A DNA stretch of 64,000 nt from Bombyx mori (Eukaryota > Arthropoda > Insecta > Lepidoptera > Bombycidae), in NCBI RefSeq assembly GCF_030269925.1, contig NC_085135.1:5456753-5520752 (forward strand), given 5' to 3'. The notes beneath the pieces are model-generated. The model saw only the letters and a list, made by a program, of their open reading frames with translations. It had not been told where the DNA came from and did not search any database. Shown in pieces: positions 42,896 to 52,116 of this stretch (the stretch's first letter is position 1; every line of letters starts with the position of its first letter). The position numbers were made by a program, and so were the translations under genes.

Positions 42896-44277
42896 TCGAG
42901 TAACGCATCAAGGGCCTATTCCTAGAACTAATATTATTGTTTATATTATGATTAAGTCTAGAATAATTTTGAAGTCTAACCTTGTTATCAGTACCGAAAA
43001 AGCGCGGAGGAAGAATCGCCTTAAAATCGGTAGGATAATAATTATTTTCATTATCAACAAAACATTGTTTACGATTATTAATATAAATGGACGACTTTAC
43101 GGTGTTTGAAGTGCAAGCTGTATGCAACGAGCTGCCGCGATGAATAGAGTTCACTGAACTTGACAGCTGTGTATTTACTTTACCAATAGGTAAATCGGAT
43201 GTGACTGATCGGGTCCGTGCAGCGTCGACGGCGTAATAACTTGCGTTACACTTTGTACACTGAGACCGAGTAACACCTTTGGTACCACACCCGTAACACG
43301 AGGATACAGCTTGCGTATTTTCGTTGTCGAATTTCGTTTTTGACGCTAATTTTAAACACTCATCACGAATATGTCCGTACTTTTTGCAATAAACACAGAA
43401 CAGTCTTTTAACAATCGACGTAGATGATACATTATCAGTGTTCGTGTAGCGAGGCGCGGGGACTCGAACGGTGCTCGGCGCAGCGCTGTCGTCGCGTGGC
43501 GGGCCGCCAGCCGCGCCCGAGTTGAATATTTTCCGCGGCGTCATCCGCGCGTATGTATGCTGCGAAGTCGAAGCACCGGCGGGAACTTCGCCTACGGTAC
43601 TACCCGATGAACGTGGCGTCGCTCGCTGAGGATGATGAATAAATTCAGGCGGACTGGTCTCGTAGATGGAGTCCTCGATATGGCGCGTTTTCTTTAATAA
43701 CGTGTCGTATGAAGTTATTTCGTCTCTTCTTAATTTTTTACGAACACGACGGTGTAGAAGGCCGTAAAGCATATCAATTTGAACTTTCTCACTAAGGTCA
43801 CCAGGTGGGAGTCGAGCTAGTAGGGCTCGTGCTCTGGCAACGAAGATCTCCGTCTTCTCTCTTTGTCCTTGCGACATTTTGAAGAGCTCTAAGTAGACTC
43901 GATGGGGCGGTCTGCAATCACCGAAAGCGCTTCGTAACGATGATAAAGCGTCGTCCCAGGAAGTGATGCTAGCTTTAACGCCTTGCCACCACACGGCTGC
44001 ATTTCCGGTTAGTAACATCGATGGCGTGTCCTACGTCAGCACAATCTTTGTATGATTCGACCGCGTCAAGGAAACCGTCGAGTGAGTCGCCGGGCGCTCC
44101 GCTGAACCGCGCCGTGCATGACGCGAAGTTCCCAGAATGGTGAGCGGGCGTCGAGGAAGGCGGCGATGTCGGCTCCGACGTCGGTGTTGCTGATGATTCG
44201 AGTTGAGTTTTATGCTCAAAAACTCGGTCGAGTAGGCGTTCGAATGCTGCCATTTGACTTTCTTGTAATGACGCCAT
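42816..44277 (-). pseudogene. L1 gag with one frameshift
   Basis: The N-terminus MASLQESQMAAFERLLDRVF runs to a shift at about 44033, then AAVWWQGVKASITSWDDALS, LELFKMSQGQREKTEIFVAR and DEITSYDTLLKKTRHIEDSI, the capsid layout shared by Ty3/Gypsy gags and Arc-like domesticated genes. A knuckle CVYCKKYGHIRDEC and a second Cys cluster follow. The body is otherwise open over 400 codons. It overlaps the pol frame at 42816-42895. Confidence 0.8.
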
Positions 44278-44438
44278 GTTGTTTGCGGTAAATGTTGGCG
44301 TCGGTCCCGCGGTTGAACCAATTTCTTCTTCAACGTCTTGAAAATCGGATTGACGCCGTGACTGACGACGAGTACGTGTCGTAATTACGTAGATTCACTC
44401 CGAAATACTAGTTAAAGGGCCCGCGCTTGGGCTGCCAG

Positions 44439-44663
44439 TTTAATGTTAGGTGCCCGACTGGCATGAGACTCTCGGGTTGTCAGTTCCGGTATCGACCGGG
44501 GACGCGTGTATTCCGCTTCAAAGTCTGGCGCGCACTAATTGGGGGTGCGAATGATGCAACAGATGCGCGGGCGCGGGTAGCGCGGGGTGGGTCTTCGCGG
44601 CACGGACCTGAGTCACATTCCCTTTGGCTGCTGTTGCCCCGCGAAACGGAACGCTGCGTTACA
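44439..44663 (-). repeat. 5' LTR of L1
   Basis: Second 225-bp LTR. Just inside it on the element strand is TGGCAGCCCAAGCGCGGG, which begins TGG as a primer-binding site should; the cognate tRNA was not identified. Confidence 0.85.
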
Positions 44664-44667
44664 GTGT

Positions 44668-45895
44668 AATAATAATCAACATCAACTTTTACAAATTTAA
44701 ACCGAATTAAATTTTGTTTCAAATGTGAAGGGTAGATGACGCTGTTCTTAATTATTTCAGAATTTAAAATTAAAATCTGAAAGCCTTGAAACATCAATCC
44801 ACATAAATGTAATTTAAAAACTACAGTAAGAGGCTTAAATAAAAAGCTGAACTTAACTCAGCCTTAATTAGAATTTTCTTCGGAATTCAATAGTAAAGTT
44901 CAAGTTATTTTGATGAAATCAAAACCGAAATAATCATAGCATCTTAAACAATCACCTACGAATAAATATTAGTTATTATATTATTTATTATTCGTAGACA
45001 ATCACAACGGTTTTATAGTTTTGGGAAGGGATTTTTTGTAACGCCATCTCGTAAAGTATTTCGGTATTACATTACAAAACAAAATTGTTTCTCCAACAGT
45101 AACAACAGTACTTGCTTCGGCAGTACTTAAACTAAAATACTAACAGTAACAACATTAACGTTATTTAATGTATAAACCGTTCAATAAGAACTGCAAACTA
45201 TCCCCTTGAAGCTACAGTTTATGTAGGAATAATGACTTTTTGGCGGGAACGTGAGGTGTGAAGTTGTGTGATTTGTTTTAATTTGTCTATTTAGTGTTTC
45301 TTCGGGTTTAAATGTGTAATAATAGTGGTTTATTAACTGTTTAATATCTGTGAAAGTGCACAAATGTGGGAAAATTAAACAAAGTCGCTGTACGTAGCTT
45401 CTCGGTTTCCTCCAAAAAGTCCACTGAGATCTTAGTAAATGACCACCACCATTTTACTAAGATTATATTTCATTCCATATCATCTCATCTCATTTCATTT
45501 CATCCCATTTGATTAATGTCTCAAATTAATCATCTTCATTTCATTTCACTCCATAATATCACATTTCATTTCACTCCATAATATCATTTTTCATAAAAAT
45601 ATGAATATAAATTAAAATAAGACATAACCTAAAGGTCTCAGTTACCAGGTCATAAAATCCATTACAAATAGGAATAATTCCAGCGCACCCTGGCGGCCGT
45701 AGATTACCATTCTCGAATATTTATAGTCTGTGGCATGTCACTTTTTACATCGAAAAAAGTCAGGATCGAAATTTTTGAGCGAGCCATAGTTTGTGGTGAT
45801 AAAATTAATAATTTCAAGTAGATTAATTGTTGTAATTGATATAACTAGTTAATATCAGTAAAATAAAGTTGTGAGTGATTGATATAATATACAAT
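44668..45895. other. Left palindrome arm, inner segment
   Basis: AT-rich non-coding sequence with imperfect tandem CATTTCATTTCAT words near 45480-45590. Its reverse complement is found across 46424-46822 and 48295-49475. No gene was seen. Confidence 0.7.
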
Positions 45896-46045
45896 TTAGG
45901 AACCAGAAGTACCGTAGAATTAAATAAAATTTCGCAACCTCAAAAAACTGTTCTGCTCACAGTAAACACAGTCGGTAGTCTGGCGCTCCGTTTACAACGG
46001 GATTTTTTAACGGAACTTGGCGCCAGATTCTACCGAATCTGTGGA
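45896..46045 (-). repeat. Inverted satellite unit at the palindrome centre
   Basis: Reverse complement of 38133-38287, including the stretch beyond the satellite (GAACCAGAAGTACCGTAGAA). It forms the left part of the unpaired loop between the two arms. Confidence 0.85.
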
Positions 46046-46421
46046 TACTTTAAAACGTGTTTGAAAAACGTGTAAACCCGCTCACGTGTTTGAAAAACGT
46101 GTAAACACGCTCACGTGTTTAAAACGTGTAAACACGCTCACGTGTTTAAAACGTGTCAACACGCTCACGGGTACGAAGCCCCATAAATACGGCCGTGCTG
46201 TCTAGCACTGACTGATTCATGTCCGAGCCGTTGTACTATACGGATATCTCTGTAACGTTGTTATGCTTCTCGTGCAATATACGAAGTTCTCGTGAAGTTC
46301 TCGTGAAGTTTTGTTTCGGAAACCCAAACATGAGTCATTCGTCAAGAAAGTAATGACCGCGACGTCAGCGGTGCTGACGTCACACTTTTTACAAACAATA
46401 CGGACGTCCCTACTCCGTCAT
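46046..46421 (+). promoter_or_regulatory. 376-bp promoter-like block, central copy
   Basis: Same length and nearly the same sequence as 38399-38774 (AACAATACGGACG here against AACAATACAAACG). Here it is followed at once by the right palindrome arm instead of the Q/S-rich coding piece. Confidence 0.5.
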
Positions 46422-46828
46422 ATATTATATCAATCACTCACAACTTTATTTTACTGATATTAACTAGTTATATCAATTACAACAATTAATCTACTTGAAA
46501 TTATTAATTTTATCACCACAAACTATAGCTCGCTCAAAAATTTCGATCCTGACTTTTTTTCGATGTTTTTTTTTTTTTAAGAAAAGAGATTTTTTTTAAG
46601 AGATTTTATGACCTGGTAACTAAGACCTTTAAGTCATGTCTTATTTTACTTTATTTTCTTAATTTTATGAAAAATGATAATATGGAGTGAAATGAAATGA
46701 AGATGATTAATTTGAGGCATTAATCAACTGGGATGAAATTTAATGAAATGAGATGATATGGGATGAAATATAATCGCAGTCAAATGGTGGTCATTTACTG
46801 AGATTTTTTCAGTGGACTTTTTGGAGGA

Positions 46829-48288
46829 TTTTTTTTTTTGGTCAGGAGGAAATCTCCGGACTTCCGCCCTCCACTGGGGATGGAGGGCGGGGCATGTCAG
46901 AGTCGAACTGACTAAAACCTCCTGTCGCTCAACAACCAACGTCCAAACCTGGCATGAGACAGAACTCATGAAGAGGCAGAGGGGGGAAAGTGAAGCGTTT
47001 AGTGTGGAGCACATCTCTCCCATCACCCTCCTCCTCGGGACGCCGGACCGGCGGTCGTCGGCGCTACGACCACCAGCCCTCTCGGTCGGCAGGCTATCCG
47101 AAGCCTGCCTAGATGGCGCCGGTTAGAGTGAGCTATCCTACGGAATACCCCGCTGGACCAGAACCAGCGTGGGTCGAGGATAGCCGGTCTTCCATCACCC
47201 GGATGCTCTTGCGTAAAACGCGTGCAGAGCAGCTTGCACGTCGTCTTCTTAGGCCCCCCTCGCCGGTCCCCAGACCGACATGTGAGAGGGACCCGAAACA
47301 ATTAGAGGGCCAGGACTTGGGCGAGATCGGCCTCCCTGGCCCCCGCTCGACGGCGGCGGGCTTGCGCGTCTCTCACGCGCCCCGCTGCCTCCTTCTGCGA
47401 GATGGTGCACACGCAGAAGTCGAACATCGCCTTCCACGACTCGTCGTCGCCGAACATCGATGCCACAACAATCGGCAACGACAAGTCGTTTCCTATTTTT
47501 GCGACGAGGACACGGCGCCACCCCTTCCATGCGGGGCAGGCAACGAGCGTGTGCTCCGCAGTGTCCAAGTCGCAACCACAATGGTGGCACTCTGCCGTCG
47601 GCTCGGCTCTGATCCGGTGCAGGAGCTCACCGAAGCAACCATGCTCAGTAAGCACCTGCGTGAGCCGGAAAGTGAGGCGTCCTCTGTCACGATTCACCCA
47701 ATCCACAAGGACCGGGCGAATCGCCTCGACGGTCCTACGACCGGCCGAAGGATCAGCCAGCCGCCTGGACCATGACTCCAGCACGGACCGCCGAGATTGG
47801 GCCCTCCGCGCTCTGACCACACTGGGGCTCGGACGCGCCACGCCCCGGGCACGAAAGTCAGCCCGCCACTGATAGTCAGCGGCGAGCGCCTCCGCTTCCA
47901 GAACCCAAGGCGGCGTCCCAGCCAGTACACACGCCGCCTCAAAGGAGATGGTGCGATAACCACGGATGACCCTGACCGCCGATGTTGCGTTGCGGCCGTT
48001 GTAGCAACTTCGCCACCCCCGCGGCCAGGGACTGGGCCCACACCGGCGCCCCGTATAGGGCCATTGATCGCACCACCCCTTAAAGAGACGGCGCGTCACC
48101 TGGTCAGGGCCCCCCGACGTTGGGCAGAAGCCGGCTTAACGTGCCGGCCACCCCCAACAAACGAGGGACCAGGTTCTGAAAGCGAGCACGGAAGGTCCAA
48201 CGACTGTCCAGGATGAGGCCGAGGTACTTCAACTACACCCCGACCCCTATACGGACGCCTCCAACCACGATATGGGCATCGACAGGTG
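46829..48288 (-). mobile_element. R1-clade LINE fragment S'' in the right palindrome arm
   Basis: A 5'-truncated minus-strand copy of a relative of S, with a T-run at 46829-46840 as poly(A). GGAGGA flanks both ends (46823-46828 and 48289-48294), and the left arm near 45410 keeps the uninterrupted site. It shares a short 3' UTR segment with S (CGGAATACCCCGCTGGACC). The insertion is younger than the palindrome because only one arm has it. Confidence 0.83.
47302..48050 (-). pseudogene. S'' ORF2 C-terminal part
   Basis: IRGYRTISFEAACVLAGTPP, LAADYQWRADFRARG, SRRLADPSAGRRTVEAIRPV and finger CHHCGCDLDTAEHTLVAC, parallel to S ORF2 (about 19660-20361) but clearly diverged. No RT catalytic block is present. 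Confidence 0.8.
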
Positions 48289-48889
48289 GGAGGATACCGA
48301 GAAGTTACGTACAGCGGCTTTGTTTCATTTTCCCACATTTGTGCACTTTCACAGATATTAAACAGTTAATAAACCACCATTATTACACATTTAAACCCGA
48401 AGAAACACTAAATAGACAAATTAAAACAAATCACACAACTTCACACCTCGCGTTCCCGCCAAAAAGACATTATTCCACATAAACTGTAGCTTCAAGGGGA
48501 TAGTTTGCAGTTCTTCAATAAGAAGACCGTTCAATAACGGTTTATACATTATATAATGTTAATGTTGTTACTGTTAGTATTTTAGTATATGTACTGCCGA
48601 AGCAAGTACTGTTGTTACTGTTGGAGGGACAATTTTGTTTTGTAATGTATTACCGAAATACTTCACGAGATGGCGATACAAAAAATCCCTTCCCAAAACT
48701 ATAAAACCGTTGAGATTGTCTACGAATAAATAATATTTATTCGTATAATAAATAATACTATAAATAATATTTATTCGTAGGTGATTGTTTAAGATGCTAT
48801 GAATATTTCGGTTTTGATTTCATCAAAATAATTTGAACTTTACTACTGAATTCCGAAGAAAATTCTAATTAAGGCTGAGTTGAGGTCAG

Positions 48890-49265
48890 CTTTTGAAGTG
48901 AAAACTTCTTTAGAATCGTTGTGATTTCAAACCGGATGCAACGGAAAAAACGACAGCTATGAGACATAAATACAAAAATATGTAGGATGAAGCCAGCAAA
49001 GAATGAGACAGAAATATACATACTATTTAATACAGCGCCATCTATGAGATTTTTTAATACTAACGTGTGTATGAGAAAGCTCTTGTAGTGAATTTTAATG
49101 TAGGATTATACGTGAAATTAAAATATCAATTCACAGAGGGCGCTACCTTACAATTATTTACTAATGACAAAATTTTACATATACTTAAGACGTTTAGGAT
49201 AATTGTATTTTAATTTTGGAAGGTTTCACTTCTACCACGTGTGAATTGCACACATGTAATTTTTT
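48890..49265. other. Extra ~380-bp segment only in the right palindrome arm
   Basis: The left arm reads straight from CAGCTTTTTATTTAAGCC to its neighbour, whereas the right arm has this additional piece. Its ends carry inverted GAAGTGAAAACTTC and, reversed, GAAGTGAAACCTTC, so it may be a small MITE; otherwise the left arm has a deletion. Confidence 0.45.
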
Positions 49266-50372
49266 TTATTTAAGCCTCTTACTGTAGTTTTTAAATTACA
49301 TTTATGCGGATTGATGTTTCAAGGCTTTCAGATTTTAATTTTAAAATCTGAAATCTGATTTTAATTTTAATTTTAATCTGAAATAATTAAGAACAGCGTC
49401 ATCTACCGTTCACATTTGAAACAGAATTTAATTCGGTTTAAATTTGTAAAAGTTGATGTTGATTATTATTACACTAATTAATTGAGCGTTTCATTAGCTT
49501 TTAAGCTGAGTGACTATTTATAGTTTATTTTTATTCTATTGTCTATTTTTGTTAAGTAATAAATGAGCAAAAAATAATACTTAAGAAAAAGATATGAAAT
49601 CCGAACAAAAACAGTTTCACTGTAAAAAATTGCGCCAAGTCCACGTTTATAAAACTCATCTCAATAACATTTGCACTTTACAAAAAAAAATAAGACTCAT
49701 TTCAATAACTTTCATTCTCTACAAAAAGATGTGAAATACAAAAAAATACCAAGAAACCGCCATAAAGTTGAAAAAATTAAAAAAAAAAATTGTTGAAAAT
49801 TAAATTAAAAAAAAAAAAAAAAAAATTTCGTACTTGGCGCGCGTCATTGAGTACCCCAAAAATTTTCGGAAGAATTTCAACCCGAGAAAAAACCATTTTG
49901 CTTTAATATACAGTGAAAGCTGAAAAAGTTACCCAGGTTGTCTTTTTTGCTCTTGTTAGCGTTTTATAAGAAATTGAGACAGAGCTACGGTAATTTTCAA
50001 CAGCTCTCACTATATACCTATGGGCTATTATATGCCAAATCGACCACTTTTGCGTTCGACCCCTTTAGATTCAGCTGAAACTTTATTATTCTTTTCTACC
50101 CTTTGAAAAACATTTTTGAGAATTTTTTCAAATGTTTTGAAGCCAACGTATACATACGTATCGACTCGTAAGTAGTTTGTGTTTGTATAAGCGAACACGA
50201 GAGGGTGTTTAGTTCAAATCGTAAAAGATGAGTGGGAAATAAAAAAAATTCAAATAGCATACGTATGAGATGTCGATTTTACCTAACTGTAAAACTTATT
50301 ATGAAATAATAATTCATTAATTACATTTATGCATTTCATAGGGTGACCTACTTATAAATTTCTAAACATTAA

Positions 50373-50459
50373 AAGAGAAAAAAAAAAAAAAAGAAAAAAA
50401 ATAAAAAAAAAAAAAAAAAACAAAAAAAAAAAAAAAAAATAAAAAAAAAAAAAAAAAAA
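50373..50459. repeat. A-rich simple repeat
   Basis: Nearly pure A interrupted by single G, T or C. It lies inside T copy 2 where copies 1 and 3 have none, flanked by a small duplication (CATTAAAAG at 50367 and 50460), so it probably grew by slippage. Confidence 0.85.
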
Positions 50460-50649
50460 CATTAAAAGGATGTTCATTTATCCTAAAATAATTTGGGGTA
50501 CTCAATGAAGCGCGCAAAGTACGATAAAAAAAAAATTTTTATTTTTAAATTTTCAACAATTTTTTTTTTTAATTTTTTCAACTTTATGGCGGTTTCTTGG
50601 TATTTTTTTGTATTTCACATCTTTTTGTAGAGAATGAAAGTTATTGAAA

Positions 50650-51095
50650 TTTTTTTTTTTTTTTATGGCTTAGATAGGTGGACGAGCTCACAGCCCACCT
50701 GCTGTTAAGTGGTTACTGGAGCCCATAGACATCTACAACGTAAATGCGCCACCCACCTCGAGATATAAGTTCTACGGTCTCAGTATAGTTACAACGGCTA
50801 CCCCACCCTTCGAACCGAAACGCATTACTGCTTCACGGCGGAAATAGGCGGGGTGGTGGTACCTACCCGTGTGGACTCCCAAGAGGTCCTACCACCAGTG
50901 ATTACGCAAATTATAATTTTGCGGGTTTGATTTTTATTACACGATGTTATTCCTTCACCGTGGAAGTCAATCGTGAACATTTGTTGAGTACGTATTTCAT
51001 TAGAAAAATTGGTACCCGCCTGCGGGATTCGAACACCGGTGCATCGCTACATACGAATGCACCGGACGTCTTATCCTTTAGGCCACGATGACTAC
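50650..51095 (-). mobile_element. Bm1: Bm1 SINE, copy 2 (complete)
   Basis: About 445 bp on the minus strand. The tRNA-like head has A box GGCCTAAAGGATAAGACG and B box GTGTTCGAATCCCGC; the body and A tail (T-run 50650-50664) follow. These internal promoter boxes recruit RNA polymerase III in tRNA-derived SINEs. The target is the right terminal repeat of T2; the duplication is not clear. Confidence 0.9.
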
Positions 51096-51195
51096 TGAGT
51101 CTTATTTTTTTTTGTAAAGTGCAAATGTTATTGAGATGAGTTTTATGAACGTGGACTTGGCGCAATTTTTTACAGTGAAACTGTTTTTGTTCGGA

Positions 51196-51486
51196 TTTAA
51201 ATTCCATTGGGGTAGACATAGGTTTTGACTCGCACATATTGAATTTCTTTAAAATTTGTTTTAAGTAATGGTTTTGTGACATTTTAATAATACCATTTTG
51301 CAAATGGTATTAACATGAATACCTAAATAGTTAGTTACATGACCTAGGTTTTTCATAGAGAAAATATTACTCAAATAAAGTTTTAAATTATGTACCACCT
51401 TATCATTAGTCCCCATAATCAATATGTCATCGACAAACAATATGTGATGTATGAAACATTCTTTATAATCTATGTTAACCTACCTA
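51196..51486 (-). pseudogene. Copia K pol, RT catalytic segment
   Basis: YKECFIHHILFVDDILIMGT (FVDD catalytic box), LSNIFSMKNLGHVTNYLGIH, SQNHYLKQILKKFNMCESKP and MSTPMEFK at the junction with the inserted block. The frame is clean. Its downstream continuation is at 38011. Confidence 0.87.
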
Positions 51487-51493
51487 ATGTAAT

Positions 51494-52089
51494 CGTAAGT
51501 GTAATCCTATATAAACTAAGTGTGTATCAAATAAATCAGAGTATTATTCGGACTCTCGTTGGTTTGATTACAAATAAATACCTCCGACGCAACACCTTAT
51601 ATGGCGACCCTGCCGACGGAGTCATCTTGCGCGCCGCGAATGTAAGACTATTAAAACTTTTGTTCAATGTTGTGACAATGAATGCAATGAAACTTTATTA
51701 TTTTGTCATATCACGCGTTGTTCGATTCGAACCCAGCGACCTCGTGGCAGCCTAGGGCTACGGAAACCAGCACGAGGTGCGCGTCGAACATGTGCCGCGA
51801 TTCGCGGCGCCGTATGTACTATTTTAACAAAATATCATGCAATCACTCACCGGAACCGATGCCTTCGTCTTCTCACGCCGTATCACTTAGGGAGAAGGGT
51901 ATAGGGCAGGAATGGATAAGAATTAGCGATGATACACAACTTTAGCGTAGACCGTCAATATACAGGTACCGTCCCGTTCGAGAAGCAAGACAAAGTGACA
52001 GATGTCAAATCGCGACGGCACCGTCAAATCGCGACCCGTGTTGCCGTGGTAAGAATTCAAAAACTAACGGATTGGTTTCGAACAGTCAC
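51494..52089 (-). repeat. Probable 3' LTR of BEL/Pao element Q
   Basis: On the element strand it starts TGTTCGAAACC after a purine-rich stretch (AGGTAGGGGACC) and could end CGATTACA at 51494, giving TG...CA and about 596 bp, with AATAATAAAG as a polyadenylation signal near 51700. No partner LTR is present. The left 110 bp also look like a plus-strand LTR end followed by TGGCGACC, so the boundary is unsure. Confidence 0.5.
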
Positions 52090-52116
52090 CCGCCCGGACA
52101 GGTCCCCTACCTGTCC

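Larger units (their letters stand above)
41439..44663 (-). mobile_element. Gypsy-like LTR retrotransposon L1, internally deleted
   Basis: The 225-bp LTRs at 41439-41663 and 44439-44663 differ at about four sites. GTGT flanks both sides (41435-41438 and 44664-44667), and the empty site is preserved in the right palindrome arm near 49475. The polypurine tract GGAGGGGGAGTA lies next to the 3' LTR. Gag, protease, a stub of RT, an integrase N-part and an integrase C-part remain; most of RT, all RNase H and the integrase catalytic centre are deleted. It is non-autonomous. Confidence 0.88.
40277..51195. repeat. Giant inverted repeat (palindrome) with arms of about 2.4-2.8 kb before nested insertions
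   Basis: The left arm, 40277-45893 (minus the L insertion), is the reverse complement of the right arm, 46424-51195 (minus S'', a Bm1 SINE and a ~390-bp extra piece). Matching landmarks include T1/T2 ends, GTCACTCAGCTTAAAAGC (41393) against GCTTTTAAGCTGAGTGAC (49496), CAATCACCTACGAATAAA (44950) against TTTATTCGTAGGTGATTG (48770), and GAGTGATTGATATAATA (45875) against TATTATATCAATCACTC (46426). The 530-bp centre holds a satellite unit and the 376-bp block. Confidence 0.85.
49600..51195. mobile_element. Long-TIR element T, copy 2, carrying a Bm1 SINE
   Basis: Starts TCCGAACAAAAACAG and ends CTGTTTTTGTTCGGA. It is oriented opposite to copy 1 and forms the outer end of the right palindrome arm, abutting Copia K at 51196. 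It contains a long A-rich run (50373-50459) and a Bm1 SINE (50650-51095) in its right terminal repeat. Confidence 0.78.
36058..51490 (-). mobile_element. Ty1/Copia LTR retrotransposon 'K', split by a piggyBac-like element and a 13-kb block
   Basis: Minus-strand Copia pieces: RT with FVDD (51196-51486), RT end and RNase H start (37687-38011), RNase H end (36169-36544) and a probable short 3' LTR (36058-36163). Rejoining gives TPMEFKFQMFQSNNLDPK across the 13-kb block and YVFKLFNCPIMWSSRKQP across the piggyBac element, with no lost codon in either case. Gag, protease, integrase and the 5' LTR are not in the window; the element meets BEL/Pao sequence at about 51490. Confidence 0.88.
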
